Source: Przewalskia tangutica (taxonomy: Eukaryota; Streptophyta; Magnoliopsida; Solanales; Solanaceae). Taken from it: a stretch of DNA of 64,000 nucleotides. Made by a program: the position numbers and the translations under genes. This document shows, piece by piece, positions 35,759 to 47,538 of the stretch (positions are counted from its first letter, which is position 1; each line of letters starts with the position of its first letter). Location: contig CM056733.1 of NCBI GenBank assembly GCA_029844215.1, forward strand, positions 47,629,142 to 47,693,141, in the 5' to 3' direction. The notes beneath the pieces were generated by a model. That model worked only from the letters and a program-made list of their open reading frames with translations. It searched no databases and was not told where the DNA came from.

Positions 35759-36056
35759 TGTCACGACCAACCTGCCCGCGGATCGTGCCTTACCCCGCAC
35801 CCTAGTGATACAACATCGAGTAATCGAACATAAAAGAAGACATGAAAATATTATGTAGTAAGAAACAAGAATTGAGAAAACTTGCCTTTCGATATATATA
35901 AATCAATTTAAACCGAATAGCTATATCCCATAACAACTCGCCACAACAAGATTACATGCACTTAAGAATGATACGATAACAACGGCGGACAGGTTCCGCC
36001 ATACCTCGAACGTAAGCACCTACCATGACAGGACTATACCACCGATAAGCCTCGAG
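35759..36056 (-). repeat. R6 left LTR, outer fragment
   Basis: About 298 bp starting TGTCACGACC. It matches the first 300 bp of the R2 and R7 LTRs (CACCCTAGTGATACAACATCGAG) but is a separate copy. It is cut at CCTCGAG by R7; the rest resumes at 54759. Confidence 0.88.
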
Positions 36057-36669
36057 TGTCACGACCGATCCTGCCCCGTGATCGTGCCTTACCCTGCACC
36101 CTAGTGATACAACATCGAGAAAACCAATGAAATAAAACTTAAATACGAATACGAGACAAGATAATGAAACAAAGCCAACCAAACGGTTACCTTCCAAAAA
36201 ATATATATAAGCAACTCTTTTTTAAAACGAATGCTTTAACTTTTTACAAAACCCCGCCCACACAAAGGCATGCACTTAAGAGTTTATATAACAACTATGA
36301 CGACAGGCCCCGCCATACCCCGAATGTACAAGAACCCATGCACTGTGGTAACATACCAACAGATAAGCCTCCAAGGAACGGAGCTTCCCAAAACGCCGAG
36401 ATGAGATCCTAAACGCGGATCGACAAATGATGTACTACTACTCATGATGAACGCAGCCTCGGGCGAGGTCAAGATAACAGTACCAAGTATGTGAAATCAG
36501 AAATATCAGAAATGAAATCATAATAGTCTATAAAAGCAGGAGACAGTATGATAACCAAACTACAAGATACACACATAATAGCTTATATCAATTCAGTGGT
36601 CTCACGCCCACAACATCAATCCCGCCGCGAGTACCTTCTCACCGGCAATTATGATATGATAACAACAAG

Positions 36670-37095
36670 ACAAAGAATCCAAATGGGAGCATACCCGCGC
36701 GCTTACGATCGTGGTCGCGATGTCCAAAGGGAACAAATAAGACAACATTCCAAATGGAAGATACCCGCGCGCACGATCGTGTCGCGACGTCCAAGGGGAA
36801 ACAATAAGACAAAGATTCCAAATGGAAGATACCCGCAGCGCCACGATCGTGTCGCATGTCCAAAGGGAAACAATAAGACAAAGATTCCAAATGGAAGCAT
36901 ACCCGCGCTTACGATCGCGGTCAAGATGTCCAAAGGGAAACAATAAGACAAAGATTCCAAATGGAAGCATACCCGCGCGCCACGATCGCACAAGATGTCC
37001 AAAGCGGAAACAATAAGACAACAAAGCGTAATCAAAGCCGAAGCATACCCGCAGCGCCACGATCGCGGTCAAGATGTCCAAAGCGACAACAAAGT
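36670..37095. repeat. LTR minisatellite, about 70-bp unit, six copies (R7)
   Basis: AAATGG(G/A)AG begins units at 36681, 36752, 36820, 36889 and 36959, with a diverged sixth near 37033. Each unit carries ATACCCGCGCGC, ACGATCGTGGTC, ATGTCCAAAGGG and AACAATAAGAC. Because 70 is not a multiple of three, it creates repetitive open frames in several phases, which are not genes. Confidence 0.92.
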
Positions 37096-39316
37096 AACAC
37101 TATCAACAGAACGCACTGCGGAATTTATCCGCCACCGCCGGCCACGCCCAAGTAAGTTCTCAACAAGTCATCCGACCTCCATCGAGACGCCAGAGTATTA
37201 AACACAATTTTTGCACAACAAAGGCTATCACAACAAGCATAGGCAAGTTTCACAACAACAAGCATAGCAAGTTTATACACAACCCAAGCACTTCCATTTT
37301 ATGCCCAAGTTCGTTTTAACTCCTAAAGTACTACGACGTTAAATTCCTTTTAAAGAGATTTATTCCTTTTATAAAAGTCACCCGATATTCGTAGTATAAA
37401 AATAGAGTGACTTATATCTTTAAGTAAACCAAAACAACTTCCATACTTTCTTTTTAAAGTCAAGTTACCACGCTAAAACCAATGATAAAACCTTTCTTTT
37501 GTTTTCATAAGGTCATTATAACCAACTTCCCATGTAGTCGTTATAACACCTTATGCTTTAAACCATTTTAAGACAACACAATGCCTTTCTTTTCCCTAAG
37601 GTTCCAGCTTGCCTAATTTTTAATTACGCAAGTCTCTTTTGAAAAGTTTCATAGTTCAATGTCTTAATCTCTTTTAAAACAATCGAGTAACATATGCCAT
37701 AAAGTAGCAGTTATTCTTTGTTCATAATCAATCTTATTAAGCACATGATCTAGAAAATGTAATATCATTTTGTCTCATCTAGCTTCTACGCAGATGGAGG
37801 TTTCTACCGGTTTTAATAATACTTAATTATACAATACATTTTCCTTTATTAACGCTGCAGTTGGTTTGTCGATACACATTCTGATTTCCAAATCAAGAAA
37901 CATTATTCCTTCCAAAACCAAGTACTCATTACTCACGAACGAGGTTTCACACAAACATCCATTTTAAGTCAAGTCTCTTATCCTTTAAGAATAAGTCTCT
38001 TAACTTCTAAACCATTAAACCATTCTTTTATCTCTCTTAAGGCTACACCTAACTTCTCATAAAGTCGTATAACTCTTATGTTTTCAAACCAAGTACACAC
38101 TTCTTTCAAAAAGGTTTCTTAATCTTTTAGAATACCCAAGGTTCTTTTACATCCAAATGGTTATAAGTCAAATCGCTTATCTTTTTAAAAATCACAAGGC
38201 TTTTTTATCTACATAAAGTCATATAACCCACTTCCCATAAAGCCGTTATAACCCTTTATGCTTTAAACCAATCAAATACATTTAACACACGTGACGCCTA
38301 CCGCATTACATAGTTATACACATATCATGCTAGAAAGATAGGAAGAGGTTCACATACCTCGCGACGAGTATCGACTAATAGCAAAACGCCCAAGTACTCA
38401 AACCGTCCGCTACACTCTCACCAAGGTATCACCCACACGTAGTACTACAACCTATGAGGCCACAAAGCACCTATTAATATCTTTAGATCTTAATGTAGAA
38501 TATTCTACGTAAAATTCGCAAAGACTCTCCCCGCAACAACAGAAATCTCCTCCTCTATCGAGGCAGCTACCAAGCCAACCGTGGGGTTAACACGCCTAAC
38601 CGACGCGCATAATTCTACTCACGAATACTACAAGCCTCATCAGAATACACCCCATGTAATTACAGCTCACCACTTTTAAAATTCAGCTTAAGTCGCAAGA
38701 CATCGCTGTAAGTATTATTCAGCTTAAGTCAAAAGACATTGCCAAGACAATTATAATGTTTTGTACTATATATAGTATACATCAACTATATATTCCTACA
38801 ACATGTAATTTCCAATTACAATAAGGTCAAGAGTGTTTACCTCGATAAGCCCAAAATTATCCGAGTTTATACGCCGATCCCGAGCAAGGTTTAGCTCCTA
38901 CTCCGTGGCGCTCTAACCCGCCTCCAACCAACCCTGAAGTTCTAACCAACTTCTACTTCACTTCAACTACGGTGAATATTTACTTAGGGTTTCGCTTTTG
39001 AGACCGAGGGAAGTATAATGGTATTTTCCGGCTTGTATGTTGTAACCTGGGAATACTACAAGGTATTCAGCCAAGGTATTCGACATAACAACAATACTAG
39101 AGAGTATTTCTATACCACAACAAGTGGGTATTTATACGAGACAACTAGGCTAGTGGGGTGTGTACCCCACGCCAAGCCTCAACAAAGGGAGGGGTAGGTT
39201 TCGCCGGGCCTTCAAGAGTGGGAGTGTGCAGTGGACTAGATCACAAGAGGAGAGGGAGGGTTTGAGACTTAGAAAGATTGCTCAATTTTTGACGAAGAAT
39301 GTCTTCAACTGAGTGG

Positions 39317-39324
39317 TATTTATA
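39317..39324 (-). promoter_or_regulatory. R7 3' LTR TATA box
   Basis: TATTTATA (TATAAATA on the transcribed strand), next to the CCAACCAACGGCCAA block. Confidence 0.7.
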
Positions 39325-39722
39325 GTCAAGTGAAAGCCAACCAACGGCCAAGACGAAGACAAGTGTGGTGCAAGTGTAGGGCTAGATTTCAACCACGTGG
39401 ACCTTATCCATCTACCACACCAACTTGCAAAAATATCCTACCTAACCCAAGGCACAAAAACGCGGCCTTGCTTGCCTTTGCCGCCCACTTCACGGCCAAT
39501 GCGAGGGTGACACATGTCACCCTCCCGCTGGTCCAAAATGTTTTGTCTCTAAAAATCCGCAAAAATTATAAATGACATAGCCTAATTTTCCTTCAAAGTC
39601 GTGGAAACGCTTTCGCCGAAAACGACTTTTTGGTAGCTATGCACAAATTCGAACCTATGCCTACTTTAAGGCTCAAATTGTATACGCACGCCTCACGTAT
39701 ATACTGAAAATACGGTATAACA

Positions 39723-39759
39723 TTCTCCTCTCCTTAGAAACATTCGTCCCGAATGTTCC
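39723..39759 (-). other. R7 polypurine tract and near-palindrome
   Basis: TTCTCCTCTCCTT touches the LTR, followed by AAACATTCGTCCCGAATGTT, an inverted repeat with arms of eight or nine bases. Confidence 0.82.
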
Positions 39760-40600
39760 TTCTCAAACAGATAACGGTTCTTCTAACAAGTTGCCAACGC
39801 CACACCGCCACTAAATATCACACGCTCTCTTCCTTCCTTACTCGCCGTGCCCTTCTGACACTTGAACTCCTCTCGCACACGCACTCACACTTCGCCATTG
39901 CTTTCCCAAAACTTTGGAGTCACCACCTCCAAACTTGGTCATCTTACTAGCTTCAATCTCCTTAAGGCCATTCCCGCCTTCACGATCCGCCCGTCGAACA
40001 CATCCACGAACTCATACGACGGTTATCTAATCACGGGTCTAGCACCCTCGTGACCCTACCACCTGGCGACCACCCGCAGCTGACCCCACTTTGAAACCGC
40101 CGGTTGGCCCTCAACACGGCCCCAACCCGACCCGCCACGCATCAAGCTCTGCTCCCGATCCGAACAATCTTACCTATACAGTCATGAAAGCTACCACTTC
40201 CATTACACACTACCTGTGACTTTACCACACAAAACGCTCTAGGCATAAAATGCACTCCGACAAGGATCACTTGCAAAACTGCACTCAAGACGGCCTTACA
40301 TCTAAGGTCTCAATCAGAATATTCTAAGGTTCATCATTTTCTCACCTTCAAGCTTACCCTTCTCACAACCAGGTTCTACATCACGTTTTAGCACAACGTT
40401 ATCCGAACATAACACTAAACACATCATCACATCATCAATACATACAAAACTCTAGAGGTTAAGGATATACCAAAATAGGCGATCTGCAGGACCGCTTAAA
40501 ATCGGGAACTTCCACCGCGACTTACCGTGGCTCCGCCGGTATGAACATCCCGCTCGACTATGGAAGGTGAAGAACCCGCAATCGATCCCGTAGTCAGGTT
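39760..40600 (-). other. R7 noncoding spacer
   Basis: About 840 bp with no supportable gene. It parallels the R2 spacer at 4572-5524 (shared TCACCACCTCCAAACTTGGTC, CTTAAGGCCATTCCCGCC). It contains no integrase remnant, unlike R5, R6 and R8. Confidence 0.65.
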
Positions 40601-41625
40601 ATCCTACCACACCGGCTCGGACAATTCTCCTAAATGGCCCCGCTGGCCGCATGTAAAACAAACTCCCGACTAGCACGACATTCCCATCGCGAGTCTACCA
40701 CAATGTCACAACGAGGTACGGGTGGCTTCACCGTTAACACCCCGCTTCTCCCGGAAATCAACCTCGAGCCCCGACCGCCTCAAAACTCGACGCTCAAGAT
40801 TGTAGAGACCACTGATCGGGCGAGGCACATAACTAGTTCACGAGGCGGTTCGCTCGAAATCACCAGGACTCGCAGCTTCCGCCCTTTTCTCGCCGATTTC
40901 GTCATTCCGCCGATTTCTCCGCCTCACCTCCGCGCATAAGCTCGCACGCGGCAATGTCCATGCCCTACAAGAGCTACACCCAACAACTCTCGCTAGGTAA
41001 TCATCGAGCCCTCAGAATATATCGGTGCACTCGATCTTCCATACTAGCTACTAACGCGGACGCATCGCCAACGAGTCGAACTCACATCAGACTCCCGACC
41101 GCACGCCTGCTCGCTCAACCCCAAAAATTGTTTACCCGAGCCCTCCTCATCCGCGAGGCAAGAAATGTGCAAGAAAGGCCTCCGAGAACTCGCCCCATAA
41201 AGCCGGAAGTGCATGCTCTCCCGACAGCTCCCACGACCAAACTACGATCAAGCAGATCACGCAAATGACGCGAACTCAGACCACCGACTCGGCCTCCGAT
41301 GCCTGATCACTTACGATCCGCAGAATCGCCGGATGAACTCGCGATCATCTCGTGCCTCACCCATAAAACTATGGCGTTACACTCGTAAAATCCCGTAATC
41401 TCAAACCGCTCGCCGGTGAACTACGCGTGCACTGGATCGAATCGCCGGCCCAAATTTTATCTCAAGTTCGCCACAACCTCGCCATTAATCGCCATCTCTT
41501 GTAATCTATTCATCTCGCCTGCAGTAGGATCGAGGCTCGTGTATCGTGGTCTCAGAGACCGCCACGTTTACTCGTATCTTCCTTCGCCGCTTCGCTTCTC
41601 GGGTCCGGCGCTTTCATGGAGGCAT
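40601..41625 (-). pseudogene. R7 gag pseudogene
   Basis: The minus-strand start codon at 41625-41623 lies about 200 bp inside the PBS and opens MPP-like sequence after one frame change. The zinc knuckle region is at about 40632-40672; its reverse complement encodes FVLHAASGA in one frame where CFTCGQ would be expected, so the knuckle is frameshifted. It is collinear with R2 gag. Stops are frequent. No protease follows. Confidence 0.75.
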
Positions 41626-41812
41626 AATCGTAAAGCGAAAGGAATACGCTGCAGGGTTCAACTCATCACACGCCTCTAAGGCACGATCTCGTAATGAGAA
41701 GAATGGAAACCAATCCTAAATGTCCTATAGCCTCCTCGACATAGATGTGGTGCACAACACACCGATAACTAAGACTTACTGTACACGGCCTCAGACACTT
41801 TCCGAGACTAAT

Positions 41813-41827
41813 CGCTCGATAATTACT
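41813..41827 (-). other. R7 primer-binding site, degraded
   Basis: The reverse complement reads AAGTAATTATCGAGCG where R8 has AAAGTGGTATCGAGCG. Two GG positions of the core are lost. Confidence 0.6.
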
Positions 41828-41828
41828 T

Positions 41829-41862
41829 TGTCACGACCGATCCCGCCCGCGGATCGTGCTCA
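41829..41862 (-). repeat. R7 5' LTR, outer 34-bp fragment
   Basis: TGTCACGACCGATCCCGCCC through CGTGC. It is the first 34 bp of the right LTR, cut off from its remainder (51104 onward) by R8. Confidence 0.88.
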
Positions 41863-44800
41863 TCATATACCCCGTAGTTCCGTGGTATGTATGCGACGAC
41901 GCACGCAGAATACGCATGTAAAGATCGGAAAGCGAAGAAAGAGGCGATTTTTCCACTAAAAGTTTCCGCTTTTGTGAAGGAAAAGGTTCGTTAACGGGAA
42001 TCGATTCCCGATTTGGTATTCTGACTTCCCGAATATTAGAGAATTATGGAATTTTATTTTCTGAATGGTCACGCTGGGCCCACGGAGAAATTTACTGGCT
42101 TTGTGGGGCCCGCTTGATTTTGAGATTTTGGCCGCTTTGGATATTTTCAAGACGCAAATATTTTGATTTAATCGGGGCGACACGTGTCACCCCACGTGGC
42201 ACCTTTCGGCCGAATTATGTTTGTGCATAACACCCTGCTAGAGTCGCTTTTCGCCAAACGCTTTCACACTTTCGTAGGGAATTTCCGCCATGTCATTTAG
42301 TATTTTTATGGATTTTTCCGAGAGACGAACATTTTGGACCAACGAGAGGGCGCACTTCGCACCCTCTCATCAGCGGGCGCGGGCTGCTCGACGGTGCGGA
42401 CGCTGGTAGATATTTTTGGTAGATATTTTGCGTGCAAGTCACAGTACACATGGGTGAATCTCGCCCTACACTTGCCTAACACTTGGTGTAATTCGCCATT
42501 GGTTGGCTTTCACTGACCTATAAATACCCTCCCTTTCAAGACTAATTCATTCACAAATTGCCTAAGTCTTCAAAGCTTCTTCCTTCCCTTAGCGTGGTGT
42601 CTCGCCGAGAGCCCTCTCTCCCCTCGCCGAGAGTCCCCTAGCTGGCAGGCCGAGGCAGACACCCTCCTTCGAGGCGCAGCCGTGGGTACCCCTAGCCTAG
42701 TTGCTGTGATAATACCCCCTCAGGTATAGAAATACTCTCCAAGTATCATATAATGCCCAAATACCTTAGCCAGATACCTTGTAGTATTCTAAGGTTATAC
42801 CTATACTAAAAGCCCGTAAATACTATTATACTTCCCGTCTGTCACAAAACCAAACCCTAGGAAAATCTCCATAGTCCGGAGTATCAGTGTGGTTGGTTAG
42901 AACTTCTAAGGGTGGTTTAGAGCTGGTCGAGCGCCGAGTCGAGCTAAACGATTGCCCAGATCGACTTTATACTTGGATAATTACGGGCTTATCGAGGTAA
43001 TTATCTTGTCCCCTATCAGAATTGGATATTACATGTCAGAGAGTATATAGTGGAAGTATACTATATATAGTATCGAATCAGATTACATAGGACTCAGACA
43101 TGAGACTCGTGTAGAGTACCGCGAGTAGAATTGTACCGCTAGTGTTAGACGATAACCCCGTCGCTTCGATAGCCACCCGATAGAGAGAGATTTACGCCGC
43201 CATGGGGAGGTGCCGACGAATTTTCTAGAATGTTCTACGATAAGATCTAGATGTTAATAAGTCACTGTGGCCTTATAGGTCAAGTACTACGCGCGCGCTC
43301 TACTGGCTTAAGGAGTAGCCGACGCTTGAGGTACTGAGCATTTTGCTATTAGTCGATAATCGCCGCGAGGTATGCGAACCTCTTCCTATCTCTTCTAGCA
43401 TGATACGTGTGGAACTATGTAGTACGGCAGACGCATACGTGCTAAATGTATTCGACATTTAAAACATAAAGTGTTATAACGCTTTATGGGAAGTTGGTTA
43501 TAATAAATTTTACGTAGATAAGAAAACACTTTGTGGTTTTTAAAAGGTAAATGATTTGTTTATAATCGCTTGATGTGTGATCATAAAGAACTTGAAGTAT
43601 TTCAAAAGATTTCAAATCGCTTTGAAAGAGAAGTAATACTTGGTTTTGAGAACTTAAGAGTTATACTAGCTTTACGGGAAGTTAGTATAACCCGCTTAAG
43701 AACGCTTTTATCGATTTTGGAAATCGTGACGTGTATCGACAAACCATCGCAATACAATAAAAGGAAATGTTTTGAATAATTAAGTATTATTAAAACCAAG
43801 AGAAACTTCCATCCGCATGTGCTAAGACGAGACAAAATGATATTTCCTAGATCATGGTCATTGAATAAGATTGTTATAAACAAGAATATCCTACTCACAT
43901 ATAAGGCTTATGTTTCTCCGATTGTTTAAAAGAGAATTATATTCTTAATTCAATAAGACTATGAACTACTAAACCTTTCTAAAATGAGAAACTTGAACAT
44001 TGGAAATTAGGCAAACTTGATCATTGGAAAAGAATGCTACTTGATTTTACAAAGAGAAGTAATTGATTTACTTTAAAAGGATAGTCACTCTATTTTATAC
44101 TACGTATCAGGTGACATCGCGAAAGTAACGATCTTTTAAAGAGTTGATGTATGAAGTACTTTGGGGATAAAACCCGATTTTGTTAATCATATAGTGAAGG
44201 TACCTCGTGTGAACAACTTGATTGTATTGGTTTGTGATAGCCTTGTAATACTTTCTTGATTGCGCTGATAAGTAAACGTGTTGGGACGCTACGGTGTTAG
44301 TATCTCGCGATGTTTGCGCGGCGGGTTTCGATTGCGCTTATTAACTATCGGGCCGTTATGATAGTATTGCGGCATTCATCTCGAGATGATTCCGGGTTAA
44401 GCCGTCCGACGCGGGTAGACTCAGCGTCGACGGACCTATGATTCGAGAATACCTACGCAGTCCCGGCCTACGCGAACTACGAGAGTTCCGTGTTAGCGAC
44501 GCCCTTACGGGCACGCGGTCTCGCGCTACGCGGATCGCGGTCGTGACGACGCCGGGAGTAGCTACCGACGCGGACGCCACGCGGCCGATGAGATTGGCCT
44601 ACGCGAGTCGCGGAAGTTCCAGACTAGACGCGACATTAGATATCATGCGCAAGTGGCCGCCTTTGATCACGCGACGGCTAGACAGATCTTATGATACGCT
44701 TCATGACCTTGTTGGTACCGCTGGTGTTAGTAGTCGCCATGCCTTCGCATTTACTCCCGCATTTGTTATTATGGCACGTGGGACTCGTGTTCATGTGTGT

Positions 44801-45436
44801 TCCTTGAACTTTTATATCATAAACCGCCAAGAATGAGGAACGTGGTCCCACGCACGATTGATGTCGCGGGCGCGAGACCCATCAGTTATGTTCTTTCGTG
44901 ACGACTTGAGGCGCGCGAGTCCCCGACTTGATACGATCGCTAGTTATTGTAAAATCGTAGTTTGGTTATCATACATGTCTCCCGCTTTATAGACTATTAT
45001 GATTTCATTTGCGTGATTTTTAGTTTCACATACTCTGCACTTGCAGATCGACCTCCTTCGGCCGCGCTCACGCCGCAGTCGAGGTACACCGCCGCCGATC
45101 CTAGCTCGTGGTCACTCAGCGTTGGGAAGCTCCGCTTTCCCGAGGCTTATCACGCGTAGTCCCCGTCAGAGTAAGTGTTTACATTCGTGGGTTCGCGGCC
45201 CCGTCCCGCCATCATGTCATATCATTCTGTGAGGTCCGTAGTAATCACAAGTGTGGTTTGTAAAAGGATTAAACTGCTCATGTTAAAAGTTGTCATTTAT
45301 ATATACGCCGAAGGCAAGTTTTCACGCATTATTGTTTTATACTGCTATCTCATATTGTTGTGTTTGTTCCACTGACACTGGATGTATGTCTACTGGGTGC
45401 CCGGTAAGGCACTACCACGCCCCGCTGGTCGTGACA
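41863..45436 (+). repeat. R8 5' LTR
   Basis: It starts at a damaged TGTTATACCCCGTAGTTCC (reading TCATATACCCC) and ends GGTCGTGACA. The first 450 bp differ in sequence from R5 and R4 LTRs but share the TATA region and everything downstream. A stem-loop lies at 43465-43514. Confidence 0.92.
42519..42526 (+). promoter_or_regulatory. R8 5' LTR TATA box
   Basis: TATAAATA in the context GACCTATAAATACCCTCCC, repeated at 48200. Confidence 0.75.
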
Positions 45437-45440
45437 AAAG

Positions 45441-45452
45441 TGGTATCGAGCG
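45441..45452 (+). other. R8 primer-binding site
   Basis: TGGTATCGAGCG, four bases after the LTR end. The core matches initiator-Met type sites. Confidence 0.87.
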
Positions 45453-45635
45453 CTTAATCCTGAAAGTGTCTACGCATCGTGATCCAAGAGAGTCTTGATT
45501 ATCTGTGTCGCGCACCACATCAATAATCGTGAGGCTATAGGATATTTAGGATTGGTTTCTATTCTTCTCACTCGAGATCGTGCCTGTAGAGTCAGGTTGT
45601 AAGTCAACCTCCGACGAAATCCTTTCCTTATCGCT

Positions 45636-46090
45636 ATGCCTCCGCGTAGGCAACCCGAGCCCAGAGGCGCAAGGCGGCGGAGCCGCGAGCAGAGTTCGAG
45701 GGCGGCGAGGCACAGCCCAATCATTACCTAGGTAGTGCTTCATTCGGGAGTTTTGCGACGCCACTAGCCCCAAGAGAGTTTAGCACGGCGACGCAGCTCC
45801 ATCGCGCCATGATATTTGAACCTTCGCCCACGACCGAACAGAGAATATAGATTGCTGGCGGACAACCTCACATTAGCTATAGATTTGGCTACCGAGAGTA
45901 TACCGATGTACCGCGAGTCCGGAGGACTATCTAAAAGAGGTCAGGCAAGAGTAATTCTTCGCTTAGGCTCGAGCATGGCCTCGTACGGCTTATGCGCAGC
46001 AGCCGAGAAACGAGAGATCGACGCGTTAACCAAGGGCGCAGTAAGAGGCCGTGAGCAGCAGCGTCCTTCTGTGAACTTTCTGCGCGAGTA
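45636..46090 (+). pseudogene. R8 gag pseudogene lacking the zinc knuckle
   Basis: The start ATGCCTCCGCGTAGGCAACCC at 45636 lies about 185 bp after the PBS. A 106-codon frame at 45816-46136 reads AAEKREIDALTKG in its middle, which matches gag of R5 at 24500-24530. Just after RPSVNF the sequence jumps to GAGTATACCTTAAGTG. In R5 about 340 bp lie between these two points and include the zinc knuckle. R8 Gag would therefore lack its nucleic-acid-binding end even if the frame were open. Confidence 0.8.
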
Positions 46091-46790
46091 TACCTTAAGT
46101 GCTACGCTCGATAGCAAGCAGCGAAGTTGTGATTAGGAATCACGCGGTTAACCGAGTAAGATTTTGGGGATGTAGGCGCGAGCCTTAGAGTGTTATACGA
46201 AAGACCTTAGAGGTAAGCGCCATCTCGAGAAAGGTGTAGTGTTATGTTTGACCCTTAGAGAGTGCATAGTGCACGCGAGCTATGTTCGTGGATAAGTCCC
46301 CGAGTAGCGTGATTTGAAAGAAGCGTAGTCGAGCTGCAAGACCGCCGTGTTTTCGTAACGTGTTTAGTAAGATTGTTCCTTCGGAGATGGTATTTTGCGC
46401 CACGTCGTGGTCGAGGCTACGCGCGTCAACCCGCCGTAGGTTTGGGCGCGGGCTTTGGTGGTCCTCTTTGTGTTAGGGTCACGAGGGTGTTAGGCCCATG
46501 TTTAGTTAGCCGCCGCAAGTTCGCGATGCGCTCGACCATGGTCGGGCCGACGGGGCAGCCATCGTGTTCTTCTGGCCGTGGTCGCTCTCGCAGTTGTTGA
46601 TGTTATCCAAAAGGTCGCGAGGTTGCACGGTGCCTACCTTCACCTTATGACGGATGCCGAGCCTGTGGTACTACTGCTTTCTTCCGAGTTTGTACCAGCA
46701 GGCTAGAACTCGCGCAGTCTCCTCAGACGCATTCGCCTCGCCGTTGTTTTGATTTCGTGGTAGCCGCGAGGATCGCTGTTCCTGGTCGGG
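46091..46790 (+). other. R8 noncoding spacer
   Basis: It has the same ordered landmarks as R5 24920-25640 (GGATAAGTCCCCGAGTAG, GGTCACGAGGGTGTTAGGCC, TGCCTACCTTCACCTTATG). No gene is supported. Confidence 0.7.
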
Positions 46791-47500
46791 GGAGTGTTTA
46801 AGCTACCATTTCGTTGTTCTGATGTCGCCTCGCGACGCCTTGTAGGCGTAAATGCAAGCACGGCCGATTGGTTCGATGTCGCGTGGTTCGATAGTTGGTT
46901 CAGCTTGTTCCACAGATCGCGGATAGTGCGGCTTGTCTGTAGAAGTTCCGACACCGAGGAATCGTATGATAATCGGCGACGACGCCAGAGTTCGTGCCGA
47001 CGGTCGGTCTTCAAAGTACCACCCTGTGGTGTGACGAAGTTTTGGAAACAGTATGAACTTAGCCCGAGTTACTGGGCCTTGTGAGTTCATGTGAATAGGC
47101 CAGTTGCCTATATGTTAGCATTTGCCGTCCGACTTGTGAGGAAGGACGTCCGGCCTTCAGATTGTTATGTTCGAAAGTATCAAGATCCATCCGTATCGTT
47201 CCCGCTAATGATGACCACGTTAGAGATAGTAACCCCAGTTTCGATACTAAAGCGATCGTAAATGTGGTAAGAATTCGAGCGCACGATACCTTCAAAGATC
47301 GTGACGCAAATTGGCACTATTTGTCGGGTCGCCGAGCAAGCGCTCGCGACAAAGTGACAAAAGTAGTATTATTTGTGCGATGTAGAGGTGTTTCCTCGTG
47401 ACTTAGATGTAAGTTTTACGCAGTGTTTCATGGCCACCGTGGCGTGATTGTTTCGTAAGTATAAGAGTGAAGACTATACCGCACGTGTTCGCTTTGAGAT
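46791..47500 (+). pseudogene. R8 integrase C-terminal remnant
   Basis: It starts AGCTACCATTTCGTTG and reads LVCRSS and CGVTKFWKQYELSPSYWA in one frame (46935-47080), the latter being the segment before the GPY/F-like turn. At 47250-47330 VVRIRAHDTFKDRD resembles the chromodomain-like tail. The catalytic triad is absent. The junction with the spacer matches R5. Confidence 0.72.
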
Positions 47501-47507
47501 TTAGAAG

Positions 47508-47538
47508 GAACATTCGACGCACGTTTTCGGGGGAAGAA
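47508..47538 (+). other. R8 near-palindrome (decayed) and polypurine tract
   Basis: GAACATTCGACGCACGTTTT has lost pairing in one arm. GGGGGAAGAA touches the LTR at 47539. Confidence 0.75.

Larger units (their letters stand above)
36057..39722 (-). repeat. R7 3' LTR (left copy)
   Basis: It starts TGTCACGACCGATCC and ends ACGGTATAACA. It pairs with 41829-41862 plus 51104-54758. It holds the tandem array at 36670-37095, two stem-loop blocks (about 37525-37580 and 38213-38262) and a TATA box at 39317-39324. Confidence 0.92.

Noticed and set aside
36602..37081. Long overlapping minus-strand frames (159, 110 and 83 codons) with repeated text such as IWNLCLIV.
   Set aside because: They are products of the 70-bp tandem array read in three phases, not genes. 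The same appears at 51607-52306.
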